This document shows positions 62,401 through 64,000 of a stretch of DNA of 64,000 nucleotides, piece after piece. Both the position numbers and the translations under genes were made by a program. Position 1 is the first letter of the stretch. Each line of letters begins with the position of its first letter. The DNA comes from Sipunculus nudus (lineage: Eukaryota > Annelida > Sipuncula > Golfingiida > Sipunculidae): contig CM049307.1 in assembly GCA_026874595.1 (NCBI GenBank), positions 9,755,579 to 9,819,578 of the forward strand. The letters are read 5' to 3'. The notes below the pieces were generated by a model that saw nothing but the letters and a program-made list of their open reading frames with translations, was not told the origin of the DNA and did not search any database.

Positions 62401-63878
62401 CTCGTGGCATACCTGGGAGCATTTACTGTAGACTTCAGACAGGTGGGTGGTGTATCTCATTCTGTTGCTGGGAAGAAGTCATGTTTGTCTTTCTTTAGCT
62501 GTATCACAGTTTTCAGCATTGATGTTACCCTCATTGTTCTCTGAGAAATTTATAAATTTATTCCCCCTCTGGCAGCCTTTAGTTGTTTTTCTTGGTTGGG
62601 ATTGCGTAGTCTTTTAAGTCAAATGAGGAAATACATTTCTTGAGGTGAAATCCTGGTCAGGTTCATGACTAGGTGGTCCTTGATTTAAACAGGAAACATG
62701 TTAATCAGCTCCTAACACTCCATGATTACCCTGGGCCTTTTCTGCTTAAGCCTTGGCTACGATTTCAGCTTTGGCATGTTTGAAATAACCACCAAGCCTG
62801 CAGGATGTGACCTTATTGTATAGATGGGTAATACTAAACAAAGATGGTACAGCAGCATAACAGGCCATTACATTGTTTTTTCTCCAGGTTTACATTCCAG
62901 AATAGGCAATAGGCATCCAGTTATACAGTGCAGTATTATGTTTTTTTCCAGGAATGTATGGGTGAGTGGCACAGATTATGTGAGGAGAAGCAGATTCCAT
63001 GCTCTGCAAACTTTTCACTCAACAGCACCCTTGGAGAGCCTGTGAAGATCCGGGCATGGCAGATTGCTGGACTGCCAGTGGATTCTTTCAGTATAGATAA
63101 TGGTATCATTGTGTCCAACTCCAGACGCTGGCCCCTCATGATTGATCCACAAGGTATGAATGACTATCAACCATTAATATTACAAACAAGAATATCTTAA
63201 GTTGTTGAAAGGTCTGCATTTTCATTCTTTGATGATGGTCCTTTATGTATATTTTATAGACTGCAATATCTGTACAGTACAGTAAATTGCTTCATTGCTT
63301 TTTAACTTGGTCATCACTGACTGAACTGATGCAACTCATATCAGAAATGTACTCACAGGTCTCCATCTTATCAGTCAAGATGAGATCATTTATTAACCAA
63401 TGTGATTAATGTACAGGCACTTTTCTTGACTTGAGAAACTTAAATGATAATGATAAAAGGATGATCAGATACAGTGAAAGATAATAATAAATTTTAATGG
63501 TTGATTATAAACATTTACATGTAAACCCATATATATAGCAAATCTGTACAGTGCTGACTTTTTCCCATAGGCCAAGCCAACAAATGGGTTAAAAACATGG
63601 AGCGTAACAACAAGCTGAACATTGTCAAGTTGTCAGATGCTAACTACCTGAGGACACTGGAGAACGCCATCTCGTTTGGCACACCTGTGCTGCTGGAGAA
63701 CGTTGGAGAGGAACTTGACCCTGTGCTGGAACCAGTGCTGCAGAAACTAGTTTTTAAACAGCAGGGAGTTGAATACATCAAGCTTGGTGACAATGTTATT
63801 GAATACTCAAAAGACTTCAGGTTCTACATGACTACCCGTCTGCGTAATCCTCATTACCTTCCAGAAATCTCTGTCAAG
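2197..63878 (+). CDS. DNAH3: Axonemal dynein heavy chain 3-like gene, 54 exons, 3' end beyond window
   Basis: ATP-driven motor subunit of a ciliary/flagellar inner dynein arm, acting on axonemal microtubules. Splicing the 54 exons listed separately gives 3,113 codons without a stop, and every junction keeps phase. Order: N-terminal tail (about 1-740), linker (about 740-1275), AAA1 with Walker A GPAGTGKT (1357-1364) and Walker B CFDEF (1407-1411), AAA2 with GESMGGKT (1638-1645) and ILFDGPVD (no catalytic Glu, as usual for AAA2), AAA3 with GPTGTGKS (2000-2007) and VFVDDLN (2064-2070), AAA4 with GIGGSGRQS (2360-2368) and VFLFADNQI (2414-2422), stalk and microtubule-binding tip (about 2570-2880), then partial AAA5. 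The DNAH3 assignment, over DNAH7 or DNAH12, rests on remembered N-terminal and linker similarity. Human DNAH3 is about 4,100 residues, so about a quarter is missing here. All introns are GT-AG except intron 48 (GC-AG). Confidence 0.93.
3410..3475 (-). repeat. tRNA-like remnant, probably SINE-derived
   Basis: On the minus strand, GGTAGCGCATCGG resembles a tRNA D-arm/A box, and 33 nt later GGTTCAAGACC (3417-3427) matches the B box. No intact acceptor stem is seen. It lies in intron 1 (2218-4112), where I recognise nothing else. Confidence 0.4.
4113..4211 (+). CDS. DNAH3: DNAH3 exon 2
   Basis: Codons 8-40, phase 0 to 0. Acceptor ctttaattttag, donor AAG|gtaaaa. Encodes [20 protein letters not shown], similar to the proline-rich LPPLP...ELYK stretch near the N terminus of vertebrate DNAH3. 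Confidence 0.8.
4801..4978 (+). CDS. DNAH3: DNAH3 exon 3
   Basis: Codons 41-100, phase 0 to 1. Contains [12 protein letters not shown] and SIANNY, blocks that I associate specifically with DNAH3 and that fix the paralogue. Acceptor ttttacacag, donor AGAG|gtaaaa. Confidence 0.9.
5344..5818 (+). mobile_element. TTAA-flanked MITE, copy 1 (piggyBac-like)
   Basis: About 475 bp flanked by TTAA on both sides (5340-5343, 5819-5822), with short terminal similarity (AGGGGCC.../...ATGTCCC). It lies in intron 3. A diverged copy lies inverted in intron 5. TTAA targets suggest the piggyBac superfamily; no transposase is seen. Confidence 0.55.
6018..6099 (+). CDS. DNAH3: DNAH3 exon 4
   Basis: Codons 100-127, phase 1 to 2. 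A basic, low-conservation segment ([14 protein letters not shown]). Supported by acceptor gatttcag, donor GG|gtaaga and perfect phase fit with both neighbours, more than by similarity. Exons 4 and 5 lie between inverted MITE copies. Confidence 0.8.
6271..6510. repeat. 40-bp minisatellite, six identical copies
   Basis: Unit beginning tttgatctggctaccagtgc, repeated exactly six times in intron 4 (6100-7497) with no visible substitution, implying recent expansion. Confidence 0.95.
7498..7645 (+). CDS. DNAH3: DNAH3 exon 5
   Basis: Codons 127-176, phase 2 to 0. [15 protein letters not shown] matches the SRPMSPEQQMDVM region of DNAH3. Acceptor tgtttag, donor GAT|gtaggt. Confidence 0.88.
8097..8572 (-). 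mobile_element. TTAA-flanked MITE, copy 2 (inverted)
   Basis: Inverted, diverged relative of 5344-5818, in intron 5. Flanked by TTAA at 8093-8096 and 8573-8576, with better-preserved termini (AGGGACATAATC / GAGCCCCT). Shared internal blocks include the ones around aacagtggacc and cagggcaat read in opposite senses. Confidence 0.55.
8923..9112 (+). CDS. DNAH3: DNAH3 exon 6
   Basis: Codons 177-240, phase 0 to 1. Begins [11 protein letters not shown], conserved in the DNAH3/7/12 group, and ends in SI(V)DYIL across the junction. Acceptor taacttttcag, donor ATAG|gtgaca. Confidence 0.92.
9685..9760 (+). CDS. DNAH3: DNAH3 exon 7
   Basis: Codons 240-265, phase 1 to 2. [13 protein letters not shown] and TPRPFPQR match the DNAH3 tail. 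Acceptor ttttattttacag, donor AAAG|gtaaat. Confidence 0.92.
10172..10291 (+). CDS. DNAH3: DNAH3 exon 8
   Basis: Codons 265-305, phase 2 to 2. [16 protein letters not shown] is close to vertebrate [13 protein letters not shown]. Acceptor tgttgatacag, donor AA|gtaagt. Confidence 0.93.
10715..10840 (+). CDS. DNAH3: DNAH3 exon 9
   Basis: Codons 305-347, phase 2 to 2. [19 protein letters not shown] is a conserved tail block. Acceptor atggcttatag, donor AGAG|gtgaga. Confidence 0.92.
11386..11439. repeat. (CT)n(TA)n microsatellite
   Basis: Compound dinucleotide tract in intron 9 directly before the 11440-12528 element. Confidence 0.95.
11440..12528. mobile_element. TA-flanked TIR element (Tc1/mariner-Tigger-like remnant)
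   Basis: Starts CAGTCCAGCCTGCTTATTGTC and ends AGTGGGCTTGACTG, an imperfect terminal inverted repeat, with TA on each side (11438-11439, 12529-12530). No transposase frame is seen. A related-looking fragment, CAGTGGAACCTCC, begins near 12806. Confidence 0.5.
13001..13196 (+). CDS. DNAH3: DNAH3 exon 10
   Basis: Codons 347-412, phase 2 to 0. WIPTCAKVF and FLAFFEIHK match the family. The donor AAG|gttatt is weak, and a repeat element begins only 10 nt into the intron. Confidence 0.93.
13207..14737. mobile_element. Short-TIR element with about eight 179-bp tandem repeats
   Basis: Begins ATGCCCCCGCC (13207-13217) and ends with its exact reverse complement GGCGGGGGCAT (14727-14737). After a CCGTCCTT-rich head come about eight units of roughly 179 bp, each starting near TACAGACTTTTTTTCGCAA. 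The architecture recalls bivalve pearl/Helentron-associated elements (inference). It starts 10 nt after the exon 10 donor. Confidence 0.7.
15159..15338 (+). CDS. DNAH3: DNAH3 exon 11
   Basis: Codons 413-472, phase 0 to 0. [13 protein letters not shown] continues the IHK-(D/A)GNDF sequence of the family. Acceptor tatttgcttgcag, donor AGG|gtcagt. Confidence 0.92.
15744..15986 (+). CDS. DNAH3: DNAH3 exon 12
   Basis: Codons 473-553, phase 0 to 0. [17 protein letters not shown] is a strongly conserved tail motif. Acceptor cttctttttccag, donor AAG|gtatgg. Confidence 0.94.
15987..17027 (+). other. Intron 12, nothing recognised
   Basis: AT-rich intron; only splice signals are seen. Confidence 0.7.
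17028..17206 (+). CDS. DNAH3: DNAH3 exon 13
   Basis: Codons 554-613, phase 0 to 2. [20 protein letters not shown] matches the helical tail. Two GTs overlap at the donor (17207 gtaggt, 17211 gtaatg); the first keeps phase with exon 14. Confidence 0.92.
17447..17540 (+). CDS. DNAH3: DNAH3 exon 14
   Basis: Codons 613-644, phase 2 to 0. [18 protein letters not shown] matches the D-x-VSE-P-(N/D)T block of the tail. Acceptor ccttctgtattgcag, donor GAG|gtgagg. Confidence 0.92.
17897..17987 (+). CDS. DNAH3: DNAH3 exon 15
   Basis: Codons 645-675, phase 0 to 1. Helical segment [12 protein letters not shown]. Acceptor gttttattttccag, donor CCTT|gtaagt. Confidence 0.92.
18443..18633 (+). CDS. DNAH3: DNAH3 exon 16
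   Basis: Codons 675-738, phase 1 to 0. Coiled, charged segment ending FRKKE just before the linker. Acceptor tttcatctccag, donor GAG|gtacat. It is followed by the 4.7-kb transposon-filled intron. Confidence 0.92.
18791..23019. mobile_element. 4.2-kb element with perfect 23-bp terminal inverted repeats
   Basis: Bases 18791-18813 (beginning GTAAAATCTCCACTTAAAAC) are exactly reverse-complemented at 22997-23019. TA dinucleotides lie just outside both ends (18787-18788, 23022-23023), with two unpaired bases between. Subterminal repeats of AAAACCGCAC follow the left end. This suggests a pogo/Tigger or other IS630-type element, but no intact transposase is found. A tandem-repeat element (19697-22563) is nested inside. 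It fills most of intron 16 (18634-23344). Confidence 0.7.
19697..22563 (+). mobile_element. Nested AGCTCAGCTGACT-family element with two tandem cores
   Basis: Head AGCTCAGCTGACT with hairpin, then CCGTCCGT bases. Next come about four units of about 330 bp (19773-21050; each with GACCTAGAATCTTCATTCTTG and TTTCTGCAGACTGG), then about four units of about 290 bp (21240-22260; each with GGTGGCGCCACCT). It ends AGTCAGCTGAGCGTCATGAC with palindrome TGACCCATGGGTCA (22545-22558). Head and tail are inverted relative to each other. Confidence 0.65.
23345..23576 (+). CDS. DNAH3: DNAH3 exon 17 (linker start)
   Basis: Codons 739-816, phase 0 to 1. [15 protein letters not shown] is the hallmark start of the dynein linker (DHC_N2). 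Acceptor tttgatctcttttag, donor AATG|gtatac. Confidence 0.94.
24161..24372 (+). CDS. DNAH3: DNAH3 exon 18 (linker)
   Basis: Codons 816-886, phase 1 to 0. [24 protein letters not shown]. Donor TCG|gtttgt is non-optimal but required by phase and similarity. Confidence 0.93.
24800..24891 (+). CDS. DNAH3: DNAH3 exon 19 (linker)
   Basis: Codons 887-917, phase 0 to 2. [11 protein letters not shown] continues the RHW-x-x-(I/M)SEIVG motif. Acceptor gattgtcttgctag, donor AA|gtgagt. Confidence 0.93.
25419..25533 (+). CDS. DNAH3: DNAH3 exon 20 (linker)
   Basis: Codons 917-955, phase 2 to 0. [20 protein letters not shown] is the conserved linker helix. Donor TCT|gtgagt. The next intron holds a candidate microexon. 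Confidence 0.94.
25534..26933 (+). other. Intron 20, nothing beyond the candidate microexon
   Basis: AT-rich, no repeat structure recognised apart from the 12-nt candidate exon at 26048-26059. Confidence 0.6.
26048..26059 (+). other. Candidate 12-nt cassette microexon (PEYE)
   Basis: CCGGAATATGAG sits between a pyrimidine-rich acceptor (tctctatccaaaacttag) and donor GAG|gtgaga. It is phase 0 on both sides, so inclusion would add four residues to the linker without a frameshift. The join without it already matches the family length ([13 protein letters not shown]), so it would be alternative at most. It could easily be chance. Confidence 0.2.
26934..27104 (+). CDS. DNAH3: DNAH3 exon 21 (linker)
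   Basis: Codons 956-1012, phase 0 to 0. [19 protein letters not shown] and GSPFIKPFE are near-invariant linker motifs. Donor AAA|gtaagt. The exon's last bases recur once in the intron (27187-27203). Confidence 0.95.
27105..28610 (+). other. Intron 21, contains a degenerate copy of the exon 21 end
   Basis: GGATGTCTGGCTCAAAG (27187-27203) repeats the exon end GGATGCCTGGCTCAAAG (27089-27105) with one mismatch, 98 nt downstream, followed by gtgaac-like donor bases. Nothing else is recognised. Confidence 0.6.
28611..28873 (+). CDS. DNAH3: DNAH3 exon 22 (linker)
   Basis: Codons 1013-1100, phase 0 to 2. [20 protein letters not shown] and [10 protein letters not shown]: textbook dynein linker. Acceptor ttactttcag, donor CAAG|gtgagc. 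Confidence 0.96.
29142..29285. repeat. Two-copy tandem repeat of about 75 bp
   Basis: Each copy runs from TCACCACCTCACAGCTGGT to TTACCTGGCGGTGAC in intron 22. The ends TCACC/GGTGA are complementary, so each copy can fold. Confidence 0.75.
29338..29539 (+). CDS. DNAH3: DNAH3 exon 23 (linker)
   Basis: Codons 1100-1167, phase 2 to 0. [19 protein letters not shown] and the HLKKCFEGI block, invariant in dynein heavy chains. Acceptor ttgatgtttacag, donor AAG|gttagt. Confidence 0.96.
29755..30090 (+). repeat. Pyrimidine-rich tract (intron 23)
   Basis: About 335 nt of mostly C/T on the + strand with a recurring CTTTCTTGCATTC/GGCTTTC theme, well upstream of the exon 24 acceptor at 30487. Confidence 0.7.
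30487..30693 (+). CDS. DNAH3: DNAH3 exon 24 (linker end)
   Basis: Codons 1168-1236, phase 0 to 0. [11 protein letters not shown] and [15 protein letters not shown]. Acceptor gtcactctcag, donor CAG|gtaata. Confidence 0.95.
30890..32500 (+). mobile_element. AGCTCAGCTGACT-family element in intron 24
   Basis: Head CTCAGCTGACTGTAAGTCATTTGAGCT, CCGTCCAGCCATC-rich stretch, 330-bp core units (about three, one interrupted by a SINE), and tail with TGACCCATGGGTCA (32479-32492). Same orientation as the copies at 19697 and 59792. Confidence 0.65.
31201..31599 (-). mobile_element. tRNA-derived SINE with 16-bp target duplication
   Basis: Flanked by exact repeats ATCACCATGATTCTTT (31185-31200 and 31600-31615). 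On the minus strand it opens with TGGCTCAGGGGTAGAGCGC (A box; 31570-31588) and GAGTTCCAATCTC (B box; 31534-31546), and its 3' end is A-rich (the T-rich run at 31201-31220 on the + strand). It is inserted into a 330-bp core unit, so it is younger than that element. Confidence 0.85.
32769..32883 (+). CDS. DNAH3: DNAH3 exon 25
   Basis: Codons 1237-1275, phase 0 to 1. [15 protein letters not shown] leads into AAA1. Acceptor tttattttttcag, donor CATG|gtaagt. Confidence 0.95.
33538..33736 (+). CDS. DNAH3: DNAH3 exon 26 (AAA1 start)
   Basis: Codons 1275-1341, phase 1 to 2. [11 protein letters not shown] and [20 protein letters not shown] mark the linker-AAA1 boundary. Acceptor ccttttgtaatgcag, donor ACAG|gtgaga. 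Confidence 0.96.
34293..34401 (+). CDS. DNAH3: DNAH3 exon 27 (AAA1 Walker A)
   Basis: Codons 1341-1377, phase 2 to 0. Carries the AAA1 P-loop GPAGTGKT (34339-34362), the main ATP hydrolysis site of the motor. Donor CAG|gtctgt. Confidence 0.97.
34806..35096 (+). CDS. DNAH3: DNAH3 exon 28 (AAA1 Walker B)
   Basis: Codons 1378-1474, phase 0 to 0. [19 protein letters not shown], then Walker B CFDEFNR (from 34893) with Asp and catalytic Glu intact, and [11 protein letters not shown] (sensor 1 region). Donor AAG|gtaact. Confidence 0.97.
35316..35407 (+). CDS. DNAH3: DNAH3 exon 29 (AAA1)
   Basis: Codons 1475-1505, phase 0 to 2. [18 protein letters not shown], including the conserved FR of AAA1. Acceptor tttgtttgttgtag, donor GAAG|gtgagc. 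Confidence 0.96.
35823..36024 (+). CDS. DNAH3: DNAH3 exon 30 (AAA1 end)
   Basis: Codons 1505-1572, phase 2 to 0. [20 protein letters not shown] is near-invariant. The last 46 nt plus 31 intronic nt form the unit of the array that follows. Donor CAG|gtatag: reading past it meets TAG at the second codon, so downstream decoy donors would truncate the protein. Confidence 0.96.
36025..36748 (+). repeat. Donor-spanning 77-78-bp array after exon 30 (about nine copies)
   Basis: The unit equals 35979-36055: the last 46 nt of exon 30 plus the first 31 nt of the intron. It repeats about nine times. The copies' donor positions vary: cacag|gtatag (two), cacag|atatgg with GT lost (two), and cacaa|gtatgg (about five). 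The exonic part, GATGTCAACCTG...TTCTTAGCACAG, stays recognisable throughout. Confidence 0.93.
36945..38040. repeat. Tandem repeat element of about 150-bp units (intron 30)
   Basis: Head ATTGCCCCGCTTGCCAAGCGG (GC hairpin) then CCGTATTCCGTCC, then six to seven diverged units each with CTTTCCCAAATTCACAGGGA and AATATGGCC(A/G)CCACAGC. Same head-plus-tandem-core plan as 13207-14737. Confidence 0.65.
38549..38701 (+). CDS. DNAH3: DNAH3 exon 31
   Basis: Codons 1573-1623, phase 0 to 0. [16 protein letters not shown] between AAA1 and AAA2. Acceptor ccctattttgcag, donor CAG|gtacag. Confidence 0.96.
38975..39130. mobile_element. Tigger/pogo-like terminal fragment
   Basis: TA-CAGTGAAACCTGTGTAATAAGACC followed by internally inverted AAGTGGTCTTAATTCACAGG, a pattern typical of pogo-type ends. 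The other terminus is not found. Confidence 0.4.
39341..39563 (+). CDS. DNAH3: DNAH3 exon 32 (AAA2 Walker A)
   Basis: Codons 1624-1698, phase 0 to 1. P-loop GESMGGKT and [16 protein letters not shown]. Acceptor ttgcatctcttgtag, donor GATG|gtatgt. Confidence 0.96.
40142..40272 (+). CDS. DNAH3: DNAH3 exon 33 (AAA2 Walker B)
   Basis: Codons 1698-1741, phase 1 to 0. [17 protein letters not shown]: the Walker B Asp is followed by Gly, not Glu, so AAA2 should bind but not hydrolyse ATP, as is normal for dyneins. Donor AAG|gtatgg. Confidence 0.96.
40702..41097 (+). CDS. DNAH3: DNAH3 exon 34 (AAA2)
   Basis: Codons 1742-1873, the longest exon here, phase 0 to 0. [20 protein letters not shown] is a family signature. 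Acceptor catatgacttgcag, donor CAG|gtgtat. Confidence 0.97.
41479..41640 (+). CDS. DNAH3: DNAH3 exon 35
   Basis: Codons 1874-1927, phase 0 to 0. [20 protein letters not shown] followed by [11 protein letters not shown]. Acceptor gtttattccag, donor AAG|gtaatg. Confidence 0.95.
42001..42123 (+). CDS. DNAH3: DNAH3 exon 36
   Basis: Codons 1928-1968, phase 0 to 0. [12 protein letters not shown] leads toward AAA3. Acceptor actattatttgtag, donor AAG|gtatgg. Confidence 0.95.
42761..42918 (+). CDS. DNAH3: DNAH3 exon 37 (AAA3 Walker A)
   Basis: Codons 1969-2021, phase 0 to 2. P-loop GPTGTGKS. Acceptor ttacctgtcacag, donor ACA|gtgagt. An imperfect tandem duplication of about 71 nt starts right after the donor. 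Confidence 0.96.
42919..43075 (+). repeat. Two-copy tandem duplication after exon 37 donor
   Basis: TAATACTGGCAGGGTCAGCAT...AGGTCTCAAA recurs once about 71 nt later with several substitutions. Confidence 0.75.
43335..43415 (+). CDS. DNAH3: DNAH3 exon 38 (AAA3)
   Basis: Codons 2021-2048, phase 2 to 2. [19 protein letters not shown]. Acceptor ttttctcatttcag, donor ACAG|gtgggt. A 2.1-kb intron follows. Confidence 0.95.
43416..45543 (+). other. Intron 38, nothing recognised
   Basis: 2.1 kb of AT-rich sequence; neither strand shows a recognisable gene, repeat array or element end. Confidence 0.6.
45544..45727 (+). CDS. DNAH3: DNAH3 exon 39 (AAA3 Walker B)
   Basis: Codons 2048-2109, phase 2 to 0. 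Walker [10 protein letters not shown] and [17 protein letters not shown]. Acceptor gggcctttcag, donor GTG|gtgagt. Confidence 0.96.
46238..46423 (+). CDS. DNAH3: DNAH3 exon 40 (AAA3)
   Basis: Codons 2110-2171, phase 0 to 0. [20 protein letters not shown] is a dynein-wide AAA3 signature. Acceptor ctttctctctccag, donor AAG|gttagt. Confidence 0.97.
46621..47055 (+). mobile_element. 5'-truncated AGCTCAGCTGACT-family copy in intron 40
   Basis: Starts inside a core unit (GACATCCAGAGAGGTCCATG) and runs to the tail TGACCCATGGGTCA (47037-47050). No head is present. Confidence 0.6.
47353..47579 (+). CDS. DNAH3: DNAH3 exon 41 (AAA3)
   Basis: Codons 2172-2247, phase 0 to 2. [14 protein letters not shown] and [13 protein letters not shown]. 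Acceptor gttgtttacag, donor ATAG|gtacta. Confidence 0.96.
48061..48270 (+). CDS. DNAH3: DNAH3 exon 42
   Basis: Codons 2247-2317, phase 2 to 2. SLFFGDFI and the [10 protein letters not shown] segment at the AAA3-AAA4 boundary. Acceptor cttttatttcag, donor AAGG|gtaagt. Confidence 0.95.
48835..48962 (+). CDS. DNAH3: DNAH3 exon 43 (AAA4 start)
   Basis: Codons 2317-2360, phase 2 to 1. [20 protein letters not shown] precedes the AAA4 P-loop. Acceptor gccttattttacag, donor GCTG|gtgagt. Confidence 0.95.
49229..49353 (+). CDS. DNAH3: DNAH3 exon 44 (AAA4 Walker A)
   Basis: Codons 2360-2401, phase 1 to 0. GIGGSGRQS is the AAA4 P-loop (G-x-GGSGRQS), followed by NEWREDLKK. Acceptor tattctgacag, donor AAG|gtaagc. 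Confidence 0.96.
49772..49957 (+). CDS. DNAH3: DNAH3 exon 45 (AAA4 Walker B)
   Basis: Codons 2402-2463, phase 0 to 0. [18 protein letters not shown] and [15 protein letters not shown]. Acceptor gtttgcctgcag, donor GAG|gtacat. Confidence 0.96.
50484..50651 (+). CDS. DNAH3: DNAH3 exon 46 (AAA4)
   Basis: Codons 2464-2519, phase 0 to 0. [20 protein letters not shown], then CCTIDWF: diagnostic AAA4 end. Acceptor gtctttatttacag, donor CAA|gtatgt. Confidence 0.96.
51140..51273 (+). CDS. DNAH3: DNAH3 exon 47 (toward stalk)
   Basis: Codons 2520-2564, phase 0 to 2. [20 protein letters not shown]. The acceptor tttcatctgaag is weakly pyrimidine-rich but fixed by the conserved (S/A)WP; donor AA|gtaaga. 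Confidence 0.94.
51288..51690. repeat. Duplicated block in intron 47
   Basis: GGGCACCTCTATTGTCGACA...CATATTGTGGCCATATT at 51289-51395 recurs at about 51578-51685, with a partial third piece at 51396-51441. The rest of intron 47 (to 52412) shows nothing recognisable. Confidence 0.8.
52413..52698 (+). CDS. DNAH3: DNAH3 exon 48 (stalk coiled coil 1; GC donor)
   Basis: Codons 2564-2659, phase 2 to 0. [20 protein letters not shown], then the CC1 helix of the stalk. The exon must end GAG|gcatgt (52699-52700 = GC) to keep both the frame and the family length (K-K-E|V-V-A-A-D-E). The nearest GT in frame (52681) would remove six residues. Confidence 0.93.
53013..53460. mobile_element. 448-bp MITE with 32-bp TIRs (hAT-like)
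   Basis: Bases 53013-53044 (starting GGTAAAAGTGCAGTATAGAA) and 53429-53460 are inverted repeats identical at 31 of 32 positions. The flanks are GGACACTC (53005-53012) and CGACACTC (53461-53468), an 8-bp target duplication with one mismatch, as for hAT elements. No coding capacity. It lies in intron 48. Confidence 0.85.
53545..53760 (+). repeat. Tandem repeats carrying two decoy acceptors
   Basis: GATTCTGGGAAGTGATTGAA blocks recur three times. Two copies end GGCCTTATTTCAG (at 53680 and 53758), 78 nt apart and 51 nt before the true acceptor (53809). Splicing to either would meet an in-frame stop. Confidence 0.85.
53810..53977 (+). CDS. DNAH3: DNAH3 exon 49 (stalk CC1 end)
   Basis: Codons 2660-2715, phase 0 to 0. 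[19 protein letters not shown] and SDITLVKSM form the distal CC1 helix. Acceptor tgttcattgcag, donor AAG|gttagt. Its last 44 nt (53934-53977) seed the 4.6-kb array that follows. Reading past the authentic donor meets TGA after five codons. Confidence 0.95.
53978..58578 (+). repeat. Giant 53-bp donor-spanning minisatellite after exon 49 (about 86 copies)
   Basis: The unit is 53934-53986: 44 nt of exon 49's 3' end plus 9 nt of intron (gttagtgtg). It repeats head to tail for about 4.6 kb, so almost every unit keeps ATGAAG|GTTAGT or a variant. Some units read ATGGAG|GTAAGT (e.g. 55348, 55454, 57089, 57301, 57407, 57672). Diverged units with gttagaactgcatcc (54667, 55772, 57725) mark a higher-order pattern, and the right end (57725-58578) is more diverged. 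Confidence 0.96.
58620..59480. repeat. 48-bp minisatellite preceding exon 50
   Basis: About 14 units of 48 bp (CATGTTCTCTGGCTGAAGAT core) from about 58790 to 59470. They follow a two-copy block (58650-58740, 58741-58830) that includes CCCTATCAGTGTTATATTGC. Because 48 is a multiple of three, the minus strand stays open for 239 codons. Confidence 0.93.
59514..59728 (+). CDS. DNAH3: DNAH3 exon 50 (microtubule-binding domain)
   Basis: Codons 2716-2787, phase 0 to 2. [17 protein letters not shown] opens the stalk-tip domain; [12 protein letters not shown] and YDKDNIPP follow. Acceptor gtttttttgctgtag, donor AA|gtcagt. It is separated from exon 49 by a 5.5-kb repeat-filled intron. Confidence 0.95.
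59792..61164 (+). mobile_element. AGCTCAGCTGACT-family element in intron 50
   Basis: Head AGCTCAGCTGAGAGCCATCTGCGCT, about three 330-bp-type core units, with unrelated sequence (about 60290-60700) between the second and third. Tail AGTCAGCTGAGCGTCATGAC with TGACTCATGGGTCA (61141-61154, one mismatch to the palindrome). Confidence 0.65.
61454..61661 (+). CDS. DNAH3: DNAH3 exon 51 (stalk tip / CC2)
   Basis: Codons 2787-2856, phase 2 to 0. [20 protein letters not shown] is conserved at the MTBD exit; then helical [19 protein letters not shown] of CC2. Acceptor aatttctctctag, donor GAG|gtgaga. Confidence 0.95.
62182..62442 (+). CDS. DNAH3: DNAH3 exon 52 (CC2, AAA5 start)
   Basis: Codons 2857-2943, phase 0 to 0. 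CC2 heptads run to [12 protein letters not shown], then [14 protein letters not shown] of AAA5. Acceptor tgctactttcag, donor CAG|gtgggt. Confidence 0.95.
62952..63153 (+). CDS. DNAH3: DNAH3 exon 53 (AAA5)
   Basis: Codons 2944-3011, phase 0 to 1. [19 protein letters not shown] and [11 protein letters not shown]. Acceptor atgtttttttccag, donor CAAG|gtatga. Confidence 0.96.
63571..63878 (+). CDS. DNAH3: DNAH3 exon 54 (AAA5; last exon in window)
   Basis: Codons 3011-3113, phase 1 to 0. [25 protein letters not shown] (AAA5 Walker B-like) and [16 protein letters not shown]. Donor AAG|gtaagt, so the gene continues beyond 64000. Confidence 0.96.
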
Positions 63879-64000
63879 GTAAGTTTACTGTGAATGAAGT
63901 AGCTTGATAATTTTGTAACAAGCTTGGGTTGAAATGTGTCTGAGAAAAATCCCATGCCTGTTTTCTTACATTCATGGTTATTAATATACAGTTATCAGAT

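Overview
The window is a piece of an animal genome carrying one large, intron-rich gene on the + strand. Joining 54 exons between 2197 and 63878 gives an uninterrupted 9,339-nt reading frame (3,113 codons) for an axonemal (inner-arm type) dynein heavy chain. Recalled family sequence points to DNAH3: the N-terminal TSWTLA(S/A)PFKEQ block, [11 protein letters not shown], and equal lengths across most exons. The 5' end is in the window. The frame is cut by the right edge inside AAA5, so AAA6 and the C-terminal domain (about 1,000 residues) lie downstream. I see no second gene on either strand. The AT-rich introns and the repeat types (short-TIR elements with tandem cores, CCGTCCGT-rich heads, GGTGGCGCCACC motifs) suggest a lophotrochozoan, most likely a bivalve mollusc; this is inference.

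Layout. 1-1075: old interspersed repeat. 1928-1969: compact promoter module (forkhead, ETS and RFX X-box motifs), as expected for a cilia gene. 2197-13196: exons 1-10 (N-terminal tail). 15159-18633: exons 11-16 (tail). 18634-23344: a 4.7-kb intron almost filled by a 4.2-kb element with 23-bp terminal inverted repeats and nested repeats. 23345-32883: exons 17-25 (linker). 33538-36024: exons 26-30 (AAA1). 38549-42123: exons 31-36 (AAA2 and on to AAA3). 42761-48270: exons 37-42 (AAA3). 48061-51273: exons 42-47 (AAA4). 52413-62442: exons 48-52 (stalk coiled coils and microtubule-binding tip). 62182-63878: exons 52-54 (AAA5, partial). Introns shorter than about 1 kb that are not listed hold only splice signals as far as I can see.

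Most unusual feature. Two introns open with tandem arrays whose repeat unit is the end of the preceding exon plus the start of the intron, so the 5' splice site itself has been multiplied. After exon 49 a 53-nt unit (44 exonic + 9 intronic nt) fills about 4.6 kb, some 86 copies. After exon 30 a 77-78-nt unit (46 exonic + 31 intronic nt) is present about nine more times. A third intron (after exon 21) holds one degenerate copy of its exon end and donor. Some array copies carry GAG|GTAAGT, a better consensus donor than the authentic AAG|GTTAGT. The intron before exon 49 has a GC-AG splice pair, a hAT-like MITE with 32-bp inverted repeats, and two decoy acceptor-like copies. Other mobile elements include a TTAA-flanked inverted pair around exons 4-5, a tRNA-derived SINE with a 16-bp target duplication, and several copies of a family with a palindromic TGACCCATGGGTCA tail.
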